Of a stretch of DNA of 55,293 nucleotides, positions 8,658 to 15,998 are shown one piece after another. Position numbers and translations under genes: made by a program. This stretch comes from an uncultured Candidatus Saccharibacteria bacterium. GTDB lineage: Bacteria > Patescibacteriota > Saccharimonadia > Saccharimonadales > Saccharimonadaceae. The DNA lies in the NCBI GenBank assembly GCA_947570505.1, contig CANOTH010000004.1, positions 1 to 55,293 on the forward strand, written 5' to 3'. The notes beneath the pieces are model-generated. The model made no database searches. It had not been told where the DNA came from and saw only the letters and a program-made list of their open reading frames with translations. Every line of letters starts with the position of its first letter. Position 1 is the first letter of the stretch.

Positions 8658-8686
8658 ATTGTAACTTTTGATTTGGTTTTTGTCAA
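8658..8686 (-). promoter_or_regulatory. Promoter of rplK
   Basis: TTGACA (8681-8686), 17 nt, TACAAT (8658-8663) on the minus strand. The -35 overlaps the stop codon of the preceding ORF. The leader is about 65 nt. Confidence 0.92.
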
Positions 8687-9210
8687 TCTATTTGCGGGCG
8701 GTGGAGCTCAATGGGTCGAGCGGGTGTAGTTTCCTGGCGGAGTGGCACGGTGTCGGAATAGCTATTTAGGACTTCAGTGCGGGCATTTTGGATCTCGTTT
8801 TGTTGATCGGCCTTGGTTTGGAGGTCTTCTAGGGTATTATAATATTCTAATCTTTTGCCATAAATTTTGTGTTTAAGATCTGCCATAGCTTGTTCGTATT
8901 CGGAGTACTTTTGGGGTGAATTGTGATCACGAATACTGTTGAGGAATTCTTGTTCGGTTTCGACTAATTCATAAGGAGTGGGAAATTTGTCCATGACATT
9001 CTCAACGTCGTAAATTGAAGCAGATTGCCAATATTGAAATCCAGTGCCGCTGAGGTGGGCTAAAATGCGTAGCTCATGCTTAGAATTGAGACTATCCATG
9101 GTTTGCTCCGGCGAACGGTCAAAGGGGCTAACAATGGGGCGAATGAGGTCACTTTTGCCACGACTCAGTATTGGCATCATGATGCTCGGATTTTTTCGTA
9201 AAACGTTCAA
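8683..9210 (-). CDS. Hypothetical protein with a possible N-terminal frameshift
   Basis: Open frame of 175 codons with a TTG first codon at 9210; the first ATG pair is at about 9178-9180. The protein is hydrophilic, Glu/Gln-rich and helical in its C-terminal half (YSEYEQAMADLKHKIYGKRLEYYNTLEDLQTKADQQNE), probably a coiled coil. The -10 box points to the ATG at 9220, which lies in another frame (MKFFERFTKKSEHH...) and hits a stop after 23 codons. A one-base change near an A6 run would join them. Function unknown. Confidence 0.6.
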   Translation of the reverse strand: MNVLRKNPSIMMPILSRGKSDLIRPIVSPFDRSPEQTMDSLNSKHELRILAHLSGTGFQYWQSASIYDVENVMDKFPTPYELVETEQEFLNSIRDHNSPQKYSEYEQAMADLKHKIYGKRLEYYNTLEDLQTKADQQNEIQNARTEVLNSYSDTVPLRQETTPARPIELHRPQID

Positions 9211-9226
9211 AAAACTTCATGTGATT

Positions 9227-9235
9227 ATTATAGCA
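9227..9235 (-). promoter_or_regulatory. Extended -10 promoter of the 8683 gene
   Basis: TGCTATAAT on the minus strand (TATAAT at 9227-9232), no good -35. The expected start of transcription coincides with the ATG at 9220. Confidence 0.65.
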
Positions 9236-9250
9236 TAAGCTCTAATAAAT

Positions 9251-9799
9251 CTACTGCACTTGTTTGACTTGCAGAGCATCTAGCTCTACGGGTGTTTCGC
9301 GGCCAAACATCGAGACCATGACTTTGAGTTTGCCTTTTTGGGTGTCGATTTCGGAAATTGTACCTTCGAAGCCTTTGAATGGACCGTCAATAATTGAGAC
9401 GACTTCTCCGATTTCGTATTGGACGGAATATTTAGGATCTTCTACCCCCATGCGTTTTTTAATCTTGGCGATTTCTTTTTCGGACACTGGTGTAGGTTGA
9501 GTACCGTTGCCGATAAAGCCGGTCACACCAGGGGTGTTGCGCACGATGTACCAAGTTTCGTCAGACAAGCGCATTTCGACTAGCACGTAGCCTTGAAAAA
9601 TCTTGCGGTCGACGACTTTGCGTTTGCCGTTTTTGATTTCGATTTGTTTCTCTTTGGGCACGATTGCGTCAAAGATTTTGCCGTCTAGCTCAGGACTGCC
9701 TAAGCGCTGCCGAATGCTCTCGGCGACTTTATCTTCATAACCACTATATGTGCTGATAGTGTACCATGCACGGGTGTCATCATAACGATTGACTGCCAT
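9251..9799 (-). CDS. nusG: Transcription termination/antitermination protein NusG
   Basis: A 182-aa protein. The NGN domain (about 8-115) begins RAWYTISTYSGYEDKVAESI. The C-terminal KOW domain holds GEVVSIIDGPFKGFEGTISEID. It binds RNA polymerase and couples it to Rho or the ribosome. It follows secE by 29 nt, the common secE-nusG pair, but rplK does not follow directly because the 8683 gene intervenes. Confidence 0.97.
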   Translation of the reverse strand: MAVNRYDDTRAWYTISTYSGYEDKVAESIRQRLGSPELDGKIFDAIVPKEKQIEIKNGKRKVVDRKIFQGYVLVEMRLSDETWYIVRNTPGVTGFIGNGTQPTPVSEKEIAKIKKRMGVEDPKYSVQYEIGEVVSIIDGPFKGFEGTISEIDTQKGKLKVMVSMFGRETPVELDALQVKQVQ

Positions 9800-9828
9800 A
9801 TTTTTACTCTCCTTTTGATAAATTTAGC

Positions 9829-10227
9829 TTATTTGTTAATGCCTAGCAGTAAATTGAAAATAAAGGTAAAGAAGGTGTCTAGCAAGAGGATAAAGGCAAA
9901 AAAGATTGCACAGTAAATTAGGACGGCTAGGGTCATTTTCCAGGTGGCTTTGCGATTTGGCCAGCGGACTTGGCGGATTTCGCGCCAAGAATCACGTAAG
10001 TAACGACCTAGAGCTACGAAGGGTCGTACTAGGATAAAGACCTCGCGTAGCGGTTTTTCGTTAGTTACAGATTTGGGAACTTTGGTTTTGGTCTTAGTTT
10101 TAGCAGGCGGTGTAGTCGTTTTATGACTGGGGGCCGCTACGACAGGTTTGTCTGTGGTGTGTTCAGGCTCGGAATGAGCAGAAATTTTGGTAATGTTCTG
10201 TTTGTTTTTGTGCACTTTGTTCGACAT
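9829..10227 (-). CDS. secE: Preprotein translocase subunit SecE
   Basis: A 132-aa protein, long for the single-helix form. Residues 1-70 are a basic Thr/Lys/Pro-rich cytoplasmic tail. The conserved amphipathic helix (REIRQVRWPNRKATWK, about 88-103) precedes one transmembrane helix near the C-terminus. It works with SecY, encoded at 22120 in this window. Confidence 0.93.
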   Translation of the reverse strand: MSNKVHKNKQNITKISAHSEPEHTTDKPVVAAPSHKTTTPPAKTKTKTKVPKSVTNEKPLREVFILVRPFVALGRYLRDSWREIRQVRWPNRKATWKMTLAVLIYCAIFFAFILLLDTFFTFIFNLLLGINK

Positions 10228-10282
10228 GTGACTCCTTTCCGATCTGGTGGGACTGATAGGCGCTGGTATGTGAGGTGCCTAA

Positions 10283-10305
10283 CAAAAAAAGTCTGATACC
10301 AGACT
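10283..10305 (-). terminator. Terminator-like hairpin at the start of the secE transcript
   Basis: AGTCTG-gtat-CAGACT (10305 to 10290) followed by seven T on the minus strand. It lies about 3 nt after the expected start of transcription of the secE promoter, so it is either a promoter-proximal attenuator or a terminator catching read-through from 10411. Confidence 0.7.
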
Positions 10306-10314
10306 GTCAATAGT

Positions 10315-10343
10315 ATTGTAGCACGGGGAGCAAGACTTGTAAA
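10315..10343 (-). promoter_or_regulatory. Promoter of secE-nusG
   Basis: TTTACA (10338-10343), 17 nt, TACAAT (10315-10320) on the minus strand; expected start near 10308. The leader to secE is about 80 nt. Confidence 0.8.
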
Positions 10344-10360
10344 TGATTTTTGTGTAAGAT

Positions 10361-10384
10361 GGCGCCACCTGGGGGGATGGCGCC
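10361..10384 (-). terminator. Hairpin after the 10411 gene
   Basis: GGCGCCA/TGGCGCC, 7-bp perfect stem with a 10-nt loop, 26 nt past the stop of the gene at 10411. There is no U-tract directly after it (ATCTTACAC), so termination would need the second hairpin at 10290-10305. Confidence 0.55.
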
Positions 10385-10410
10385 GTGATGGGAGGTGTAT
10401 TAGTTATGGT

Positions 10411-11109
10411 CTAGAACAACTGAGGAGCAAGCGGGGAGTTGACCTGGAGAGCGACTAAGTAACTCAGATTTGCGTTACAGAACATTCCACAATGCTGCAG
10501 GTCGAAGTTCTCCGTGTCGGTGCGCAGACGGTAATTGATCTGCACATTAGGATAGTAGACCAAGTCCAGAACTTGGCTGGGCTTGGTCTGATCGGAGTTC
10601 TCCTCATCACTATCGTGGTCGGTGATATTTCCGGTCAGTGCGGCCTTAAACAGAGACCAACGATTGCAAGAGAAGAAATCAAGCTCATCTTCGTAAAGGC
10701 TGGTCGGGATAAATTCTCTGGCTGATTCTTTGAGGTCGATTTCCGAAGCTTTAATTCCCCGTTCGTCGATAATGCGCTGCAGGCTCACACGGCCTACACG
10801 ATCAACCATAGCCATATTGATGAGCCCTTGCAGTGGGGTGTGTCCATCGACTGCTAAGAGACGGACCGGCACATTTTGCTTATAAAAAACTACTGCGGTC
10901 TGTTTTGGACGCAGGCGCACCTTGATGGAATGGCAGTTGCAGGTTTGGGGCAGGAAGTTACAATTTTTGACGATCTTGTACCGATCGTATGCACATTCCC
11001 CAAGAATGTGCATGTCATCTGTAAAGGCCCCCTTGACCGCTCTAACATCGTTGGTGCCTACGGCCACCCAGAGATCAATGGACTGAATGGGTTTCTCAAT
11101 TGTTTTCAT
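10411..11109 (-). CDS. Hypothetical soluble protein
   Basis: A 232-aa protein with AGGAGGAAT before the ATG. No signal peptide or membrane segment. Nine cysteines, including NCNF...TCNCHS (about 49-60) and HCGMFCNA near the C-terminus, could bind metal. An acidic patch (DHDSDEENSD, about 163-172) separates two beta-rich halves. No family recognised. It has a consensus promoter and a leader of about 120 nt. Confidence 0.75.
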   Translation of the reverse strand: MKTIEKPIQSIDLWVAVGTNDVRAVKGAFTDDMHILGECAYDRYKIVKNCNFLPQTCNCHSIKVRLRPKQTAVVFYKQNVPVRLLAVDGHTPLQGLINMAMVDRVGRVSLQRIIDERGIKASEIDLKESAREFIPTSLYEDELDFFSCNRWSLFKAALTGNITDHDSDEENSDQTKPSQVLDLVYYPNVQINYRLRTDTENFDLQHCGMFCNANLSYLVALQVNSPLAPQLF

Positions 11110-11238
11110 ATTAATTCCTCCTTAAAGAACGAAAGCCTAGCCTTTTGATATTTTTGGCGAGGCTATAATAGTTTCTAGGTTTCGTCAAGATTGACAATTT
11201 TGCTTGAAACTGTCATTTTGCGAGTACCCTATCTTTCT

Positions 11239-11267
11239 ATTGTAGCATACTTCATTAGAAAAGTCAA
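11239..11267 (-). promoter_or_regulatory. Promoter of the 10411 gene
   Basis: TTGACT (11262-11267), 17 nt, TACAAT (11239-11244) on the minus strand. The leader contains short inverted repeats (AGCCT...AGGCT near 11140-11165). The gene at 11310 is divergent. Confidence 0.85.
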
Positions 11268-11309
11268 TAGAAGTTTGTGCTCTAGAAACGGTTATGGTTA
11301 AATAAGGAT

Positions 11310-11981
11310 ATGATTATTAAAATTTCGGAAAATAAATATAAGATTCGCGGTACTAAAGTGGTAATGCCCTATCCTCCAGAGTTGACTCCGGCGGAATGTC
11401 GGCTAGTATTTGGGCTGCAGAAGATTTTTGATTCGCGATATATTATGGTGGATGTGTATTTGCCGAAGCCCGATTCGAAAAAGTTGGACGATCGGAGGCA
11501 GGCGCACTTGTTAGCTGAGGCGGATCTAGCACAGATTGACTGCTTGGCGATGGATCAGCGCGGGATTTTTGTGTTCGAGTCGAAAGATTATGTAGGCTGG
11601 ATTTATGGTCATGGTGACCGAGTGCATTGGACGCAAGTTTCGGCTTACGGAAAGAATAAACATCAATTTTATAGCCCTGTTAGGCAAAATCAGGCGCACG
11701 TAGAGGCAGTGAAAGGGATTTTTGGTGGTTTAGTGCCGGTGTATTCTGTAATTGTGTTTGGCAATGACGCGAATCTCAAGGTGGTAACGGATTTACCGGA
11801 GTGCTGCTATGTGGGGACGCAGGTGAACTTGGGGCGAATATTGGCGAAGGTCGAGGGAGCGCGGTTTTCCGAGGCGCAAATGGAAGATATCTGGGGTAAA
11901 TTGGAAGCGAGCAGAGTGCGTCCAAGTACAATTGTACGAGACGAGCATGTAGAGGAGATCGCGGGACGAGATCAAGATTGA
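11310..11981 (+). CDS. NERD-domain protein (nuclease-related)
   Basis: A 223-aa protein. The NERD core is visible: QIDCLAMDQRGIFVFESKDY at about 75-94, with the Q-x-D and E-x-K residues of the PD-(D/E)xK-like fold, then a segment reading VHWTQ and a VYSVIVFG strand. Such domains occur in bacterial DNA-processing proteins, but the substrate is not known. No transmembrane segment is seen. A weak TGG-TTAAAT box lies 6 nt before the ATG, so the mRNA may be leaderless. TGA is its stop codon. Confidence 0.8.
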   Translation: MIIKISENKYKIRGTKVVMPYPPELTPAECRLVFGLQKIFDSRYIMVDVYLPKPDSKKLDDRRQAHLLAEADLAQIDCLAMDQRGIFVFESKDYVGWIYGHGDRVHWTQVSAYGKNKHQFYSPVRQNQAHVEAVKGIFGGLVPVYSVIVFGNDANLKVVTDLPECCYVGTQVNLGRILAKVEGARFSEAQMEDIWGKLEASRVRPSTIVRDEHVEEIAGRDQD

Positions 11982-12019
11982 CGGGTTTGTCGTTCGCCGT
12001 TCCCTAATACTACTCATAA

Positions 12020-12136
12020 GCTTCTTTAGTTCCTATTCTGTTCGAGACTCGTTATGGAAGGTAAGTGGAGCAGTAGAGTAATAATGATCCACTGCTAGTT
12101 TCTTTTAGTCTCTCACAGAATAGGAACTAAAGAAGC
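12020..12136. repeat. Large inverted repeat, 22-bp perfect arms
   Basis: GCTTCTTTAGTTCCTATTCT-GT at 12020-12041 is repeated inverted at 12115-12136. Two mismatches later another 6 bp pair. The 73-nt interior can form smaller hairpins (CGAGACTCG; AGCAGT/ACTGCT). No ORF, no T-tract after either arm, and no clear target-site duplication. It lies between the NERD gene and fragment B, 6 nt from the end of B. It could be a structured RNA, a cruciform, or a MITE-like relic. Confidence 0.85.
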
Positions 12137-12142
12137 ACTATA

Positions 12143-12355
12143 CTAGTATCCCAAACAGCGGACGGGGATACCGTACCAACGAGCATCCGGACCGTACGAC
12201 GGGTAGACAGTCGAGGGATCAAATGCGAGGCGGTAAGCATTAGCCGCCCAGGTACCAACCCCATAAGCCATGGCTGAACGAGACCAACCGTTGCCATTCC
12301 TACCGAAGTTCCTCAGAGAACCGTTACCTAAACCGACATCCCCGCTACGGACGAA
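12143..12355 (-). pseudogene. Orphan fragment B: C-terminus of a FISUMP/C-type-lectin-like domain
   Basis: 70 codons from FVRSG to PVRCLGY and a TAG stop. The frame continues upstream through MWFRKDYSF... and into the tRNA-Gln gene, so there is no credible start. Motifs are GNGSLRNFGRNGNGW, the AYRLAF strand and RWYGIPVRC. The first 14 bases are identical to fragments A and C, and the last roughly 24 bases match A with one difference; the middle is unrelated to A at the nucleotide level. The large inverted repeat follows directly. Confidence 0.7.
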
Positions 12356-12461
12356 GTAAAAATACGAAGTAAAAGTAAGCTCGCCATGCTCGATAACGAA
12401 CCTGAATGAATAATCTTTTCTAAACCACATAACAACTTTGAAAAAATTCAAAATTCTTATC

Positions 12462-12536
12462 TGGCTGGAGCGGAGGGATTCGAACCCCCGAATGGTGGGA
12501 CCAGAACCCACTGCCTTACCACTTGGCGACGCTCCA
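12462..12536 (-). tRNA. tRNA-Gln (anticodon CTG)
   Basis: A 75-nt cloverleaf on the minus strand. Acceptor TGGAGCG pairs with CGCTCCA. The anticodon stem GTGGG/CCCAC holds loop TTCTGGT with CTG, the T-arm reads GGGGGTTCGAATCCCTC, and CCA is encoded. Single-copy tRNA at an operon edge; no attachment-site duplication was found near it. Confidence 0.95.
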
Positions 12537-12619
12537 TTAGGTTAAATCTATTTCATTATAACACAGAAGACTTAAAGTGGGAAATTTTTAGATAAATTGT
12601 TTGGTGGATGTATTTTTGC

Positions 12620-12648
12620 TTGACAAAGCATAGGTGGCTCGATATGAT
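12620..12648 (+). promoter_or_regulatory. Promoter of the surface protein gene
   Basis: TTGACA (12620-12625), 17 nt, TATGAT (12643-12648), followed by GAGG ahead of the ATG at 12683. Confidence 0.9.
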
Positions 12649-12682
12649 AAGGATAAGTAACTTGATGCAGCGAGGCTTCAGG

Positions 12683-14332
12683 ATGCGAAAGGAAAAGAGT
12701 GTGAAGAAAATAAACTTGTGTTTTTTGGCAGCTACTATTGTTATGAGCATGTGTTTGGGGTGTCTGAGGGGACAGGAAGCCTACGCAGAAGGATTTTCAT
12801 TGGTGCCTACGGGTGAGATGCTGGAGATTTCAGCTGGTCAAGCTCAAAGTTTTGCGACAACGGTAAATACAGCTGGGGTAATTCAGGCTTTGGATAGTCT
12901 GGATGGTCAGGCGATTTGCCAAGAGAAGGTTTGTGTTTGCAAGTATCAAATTAGGGTGACAACTCTGAAGCTACGAGCGGATGAGGTAGTAGAACAGATT
13001 GGTATGACTGATTCGATCAGTTACGATTGTCGTGATATTAAAGGTGGGGTTGGCCCGGCAGAACTGACTTATGGAGTATCGATTGCAGAGCCTGGAACGA
13101 ATTATTATCTGAATATTGCGCAAATTGTCACGGCTGAAGGTGCAAGTTTTGGTGCTGAGGAAGGCAATACGCGTGTGTTGGGTGATTTAGAGGTGCATCA
13201 GGTTAACGTGATTGGTGGAGATTCAGTAACAGATGATCCGAACGATACGAGTGAGCAAGAGGTAGATGTAGTGGAGACTGCGAGTGAGGAGCCAAATTTG
13301 GATGGAGCGATGGAAGATGATGGGGCTGAGCTTAGTACCGTAGATGAGGATTGGGAAGATGTTACGGAGGGCAGTGTAGAATTTATTTTGGCGACTACTG
13401 ATGTGGCGATGGATGTTTTGACGAATGCTTTGGCGGAAGAGCCGAGCAATGTTTTTACGGTTAAAATTGAAGATAGTGTAGTACTTAGTAGTACGGTTTT
13501 GGGGGCAGTGAAAGCGAGCGGTAAGAATTTGTCGATTAAAAAATACCAGGACGAGCAGTTAATTTATGAGTGGAAAATACGTAATGATGCAATTGACGTT
13601 ACGAGGGATTTTGATCCAACGGTGAGTTTTGGTGTGGATGAAAAGTCTGAGATTGACCAAGCAGTGAGTGAGCTGGAGACAATGGGCGATTTGAGCAAGA
13701 TGTATTTTGGTACGGCGCAAGTTGGGGCTTTGCCTGCTGGTACGAAGTTGCGAGTGCTAGTAGATGATTTAGCGGGAAACGCGGAGAGATTGAATTTATA
13801 TAATTATGATGCGGATTTGAGTGAAGTCGAAGTGGCTTATGAAAGTATTAAGGTAAATAATGGTTATGCGGAATTTGCGCTGGCGCGAGGGTCTCAAGGT
13901 TATTTCTTAACTCCTGCTCAGATTGTAACCGTGCAGCCAGAAGAAGTAGCTACGGAGGAAGAAAGAGAGGCTCCAGCTGAGACAAATTGGTTGCTGTGGG
14001 GGTTCTTGGGGGTGATTGGCACTGGAGGAATTGGCTTTGCTGGTTTTTGGGTTTGGAAGAGATATCGAAAGAGTCAAAGTGGTAGTGATGATGTGTGTTC
14101 CGTAGTGGCTAACGAGGAGATTAATGTGGAAGAGGAAGATGATAGTTCGGCTGTGGAGCAGTTAGAACTTCCTGATAGATTGGTTGTAGCAAAGGCGAAT
14201 ATGATCCGATCAGTGGAACAGAAAAATGCTGGTAAGGTAATGGATATGGTGAGAGGGTCGCAGGAATATTGTGCTACTGAGAATGCCAAGATGGCCGTGA
14301 GAGGTTCAGCGCGAAGATTGGTTATATCATAA
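12683..14332 (+). CDS. Membrane-anchored surface protein fused in frame to an upp remnant
   Basis: A 549-aa product starting at 12683 (MRKEKSVKK); a longer frame from 12608 overlaps the promoter. An N-terminal signal peptide ends near AYA-EG (about residue 36). A large acidic extracellular region follows, with a Glu/Asp/Ser-rich part at about 190-235. One transmembrane helix (WLLWGFLGVIGTGGIGFAGF, about 435-455) and a basic stop-transfer (KRYRKS) come next. The cytoplasmic tail from about residue 495 resembles the N-terminus of uracil phosphoribosyltransferase, and the same frame continues past the TAA. The surface function is unknown. Confidence 0.8.
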   Translation: MRKEKSVKKINLCFLAATIVMSMCLGCLRGQEAYAEGFSLVPTGEMLEISAGQAQSFATTVNTAGVIQALDSLDGQAICQEKVCVCKYQIRVTTLKLRADEVVEQIGMTDSISYDCRDIKGGVGPAELTYGVSIAEPGTNYYLNIAQIVTAEGASFGAEEGNTRVLGDLEVHQVNVIGGDSVTDDPNDTSEQEVDVVETASEEPNLDGAMEDDGAELSTVDEDWEDVTEGSVEFILATTDVAMDVLTNALAEEPSNVFTVKIEDSVVLSSTVLGAVKASGKNLSIKKYQDEQLIYEWKIRNDAIDVTRDFDPTVSFGVDEKSEIDQAVSELETMGDLSKMYFGTAQVGALPAGTKLRVLVDDLAGNAERLNLYNYDADLSEVEVAYESIKVNNGYAEFALARGSQGYFLTPAQIVTVQPEEVATEEEREAPAETNWLLWGFLGVIGTGGIGFAGFWVWKRYRKSQSGSDDVCSVVANEEINVEEEDDSSAVEQLELPDRLVVAKANMIRSVEQKNAGKVMDMVRGSQEYCATENAKMAVRGSARRLVIS

Positions 14333-14794
14333 ATTTGGACTCCGATGTGTGAGACATTGGCTAGGAAGTTGAAGCATGATGTAGTTTTGGCACCGATTAT
14401 GCGGGCGGGTTTAGCAATGGAGGAAAGCATCCATACTTTGTTTCCCATGGCTCCAACTGCGCATTATGGTTGCTTTCGCGATGAGGAGACCCTTGAACCG
14501 CGGCAGTATTTTTGCAAGTCACCCAAAGCCGAATCTCAGGTTTTGTTGATTCTTGACCCGATGTTGGCAACGGGAGGTAGTATGGTGTCAGCGATTAAAG
14601 AGTTCAAAAGCCGGGGCTATAATGATATACGGGCTCTGACGATTATCTAAGTTCCATATGGCATTATGCGTGTACATCAGGAATATCCAGATGCGAGAAT
14701 TTATACTTGTGCGGTGGATCAAGGGATGGATGATAATGGCTATATTCTCCCAGGGGCAGGTGATCTTGGTGACCGTATCTTTGGAGCAGCATAG
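14165..14794 (+). pseudogene. upp: Broken uracil phosphoribosyltransferase
   Basis: UPRT makes UMP from uracil and PRPP. The frame contains DVVLAPIMRAGLAM, a RDEETLEP block, the PRPP loop LILDPMLATGGSM (about 14551) and the end GYILPGAGDLGDRIFG. It is cut by TAA at 14330 and TAA at 14648, both in frame, with no frameshift. Upstream of the first stop the homology (NMIRSVEQKNAGKV...) runs into the tail of the surface protein in the same frame. The segment directly after that stop (IWTPM) matches the family's IETPM. It has probably lost function, but recently. Confidence 0.8.
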
Positions 14795-14822
14795 CTAAAA
14801 CATTATTAGAACGAGAGGTGGT

Positions 14823-14852
14823 AACCCGTCAGTGGAAAGACTGGCGGGTTTT
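14823..14852 (+). terminator. Terminator after the upp remnant
   Basis: AACCCGTCAGT pairs with ACTGGCGGGTT (14840-14850, one G-T) and TT follows. Confidence 0.75.
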
Positions 14853-15086
14853 GACATGTGTGGTTAAGCATAAACATGATACAATATGGTTGTGGATGTA
14901 AAAGTCCATGGGAGCAGAAAGCGGAATTGAGGTCAAGCTCCACCGACTGGAAGCTCCCTTTTTTAATGGAGGATTTTTTGTATTTTTGCAAAAACTTTAC
15001 ATTTTGTTAAGAAAAAGGCTTTTTCAAAAAATTTGTGATATGGAGATGGACTATACTGAGACTGGAGGAGAAGGAGAGATAAAATT

Positions 15087-15998
15087 GTGTTGAAATTGGT
15101 AGTTTTTGATGACGGTTGGGGCGGCGAGCTGGTAGCCAATTTTTTGATGGAAGAACTGAAAATTGCAGAGATCATTAGAGTAATTGATTGGTCAGAAGCT
15201 CCGTATAGCCATAAAACGGAAGCAGAAATTTGCGAGCTAGCCACTAAAAGGTTGGCTTCTTATGTGGGGATGGCGGATGCGATTATTTTGGCGGGCTATA
15301 CAATATCTTTAGCATTAACGGAGCTGTGTCGTAAGTTCCCTGGTCAAGTTTTTATCGGTATGGGAGTAAATTATGATAAAATTTTGCGTAGTCGTAATTC
15401 GCTGGAAAATATTGTAGTATTGGCAGAACGTCTTGTGATAGAATCATCTCTACAGAATGATTTAAGGTTAAATTTGCCCTATTCGACACTTATTTTACCT
15501 GATTGTGATGGTTGGCAAGAAAAAATTGATCAGGGTTCGATGACGAGAGATCTACTGGCGATGGATTTGGCCACGGATTTTCAATTGGACGATTCGATAC
15601 GATCCAGATATAGAAAAAATAAAAAATGTAATCATAAGAGTGAAACTACGTTGGAATCATTAATAAAGAAACGAGCTAGCCTAAACCAACAAGAATTGGC
15701 TCTTAAAGCCGCAATTAGTAAATTGAATTTGGCTTCAGAACAGGTAAAGTCAAACGAAGAAGCAGCTTGGGCAGAGAGATTGAATAATTATAGTAATATG
15801 GAAGGTAAAGATGAGCTACATGATAAAATTAAACCAAACACAGTATTACTCTTAAATACGCATTTCTGGGATATCAAAGAAGATTTGGAGGCGATCCTAG
15901 GTTGGAATGTGCGGGTAATAGATTTTCGCGAGAAGCTCCTGCGAGATATATGCCGGTCACTGCACTTGCGCGGAGTTGATGGTAAGCGACCAAAATAA
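15087..15998 (+). CDS. Glutamate racemase-like protein lacking both catalytic cysteines
   Basis: A 303-aa protein with a GTG start after GGAGAAGGAGAG; a TTG at 15090 is an alternative. The Asp/Glu racemase layout is recognisable: VVFDDGWGG at 5-13 (family DSGxGG), an APYSHKT segment (about 38-44, family PYGxKS), IILAGYTIS at about 66-74 where the family has ACNTAS, and LLLNTHFW at about 254-261 where the family has GCTHYP. Both cysteines that move the alpha proton are thus replaced (Gly70, Asn257). A Lys/Glu-rich insert (about 170-240) is also unusual. It is probably not a racemase any more. It ends one base before the convergent recR stop. Confidence 0.65.
   Translation: MLKLVVFDDGWGGELVANFLMEELKIAEIIRVIDWSEAPYSHKTEAEICELATKRLASYVGMADAIILAGYTISLALTELCRKFPGQVFIGMGVNYDKILRSRNSLENIVVLAERLVIESSLQNDLRLNLPYSTLILPDCDGWQEKIDQGSMTRDLLAMDLATDFQLDDSIRSRYRKNKKCNHKSETTLESLIKKRASLNQQELALKAAISKLNLASEQVKSNEEAAWAERLNNYSNMEGKDELHDKIKPNTVLLLNTHFWDIKEDLEAILGWNVRVIDFREKLLRDICRSLHLRGVDGKRPK

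Noticed and set aside
12020..12136. Insertion sequence
   Set aside because: No transposase frame and no convincing target duplication; at most a MITE-like element.
12143..12511. 122-codon ORF as an intact gene
   Set aside because: Its N-terminal third is the complement of the tRNA-Gln gene; only the FISUMP-like end carries signal, without a start site.
12462..12536. tRNA-Gln as prophage attachment site
   Set aside because: The prophage starts 30 kb away and no duplicate of the tRNA 3' end was noticed at its border.
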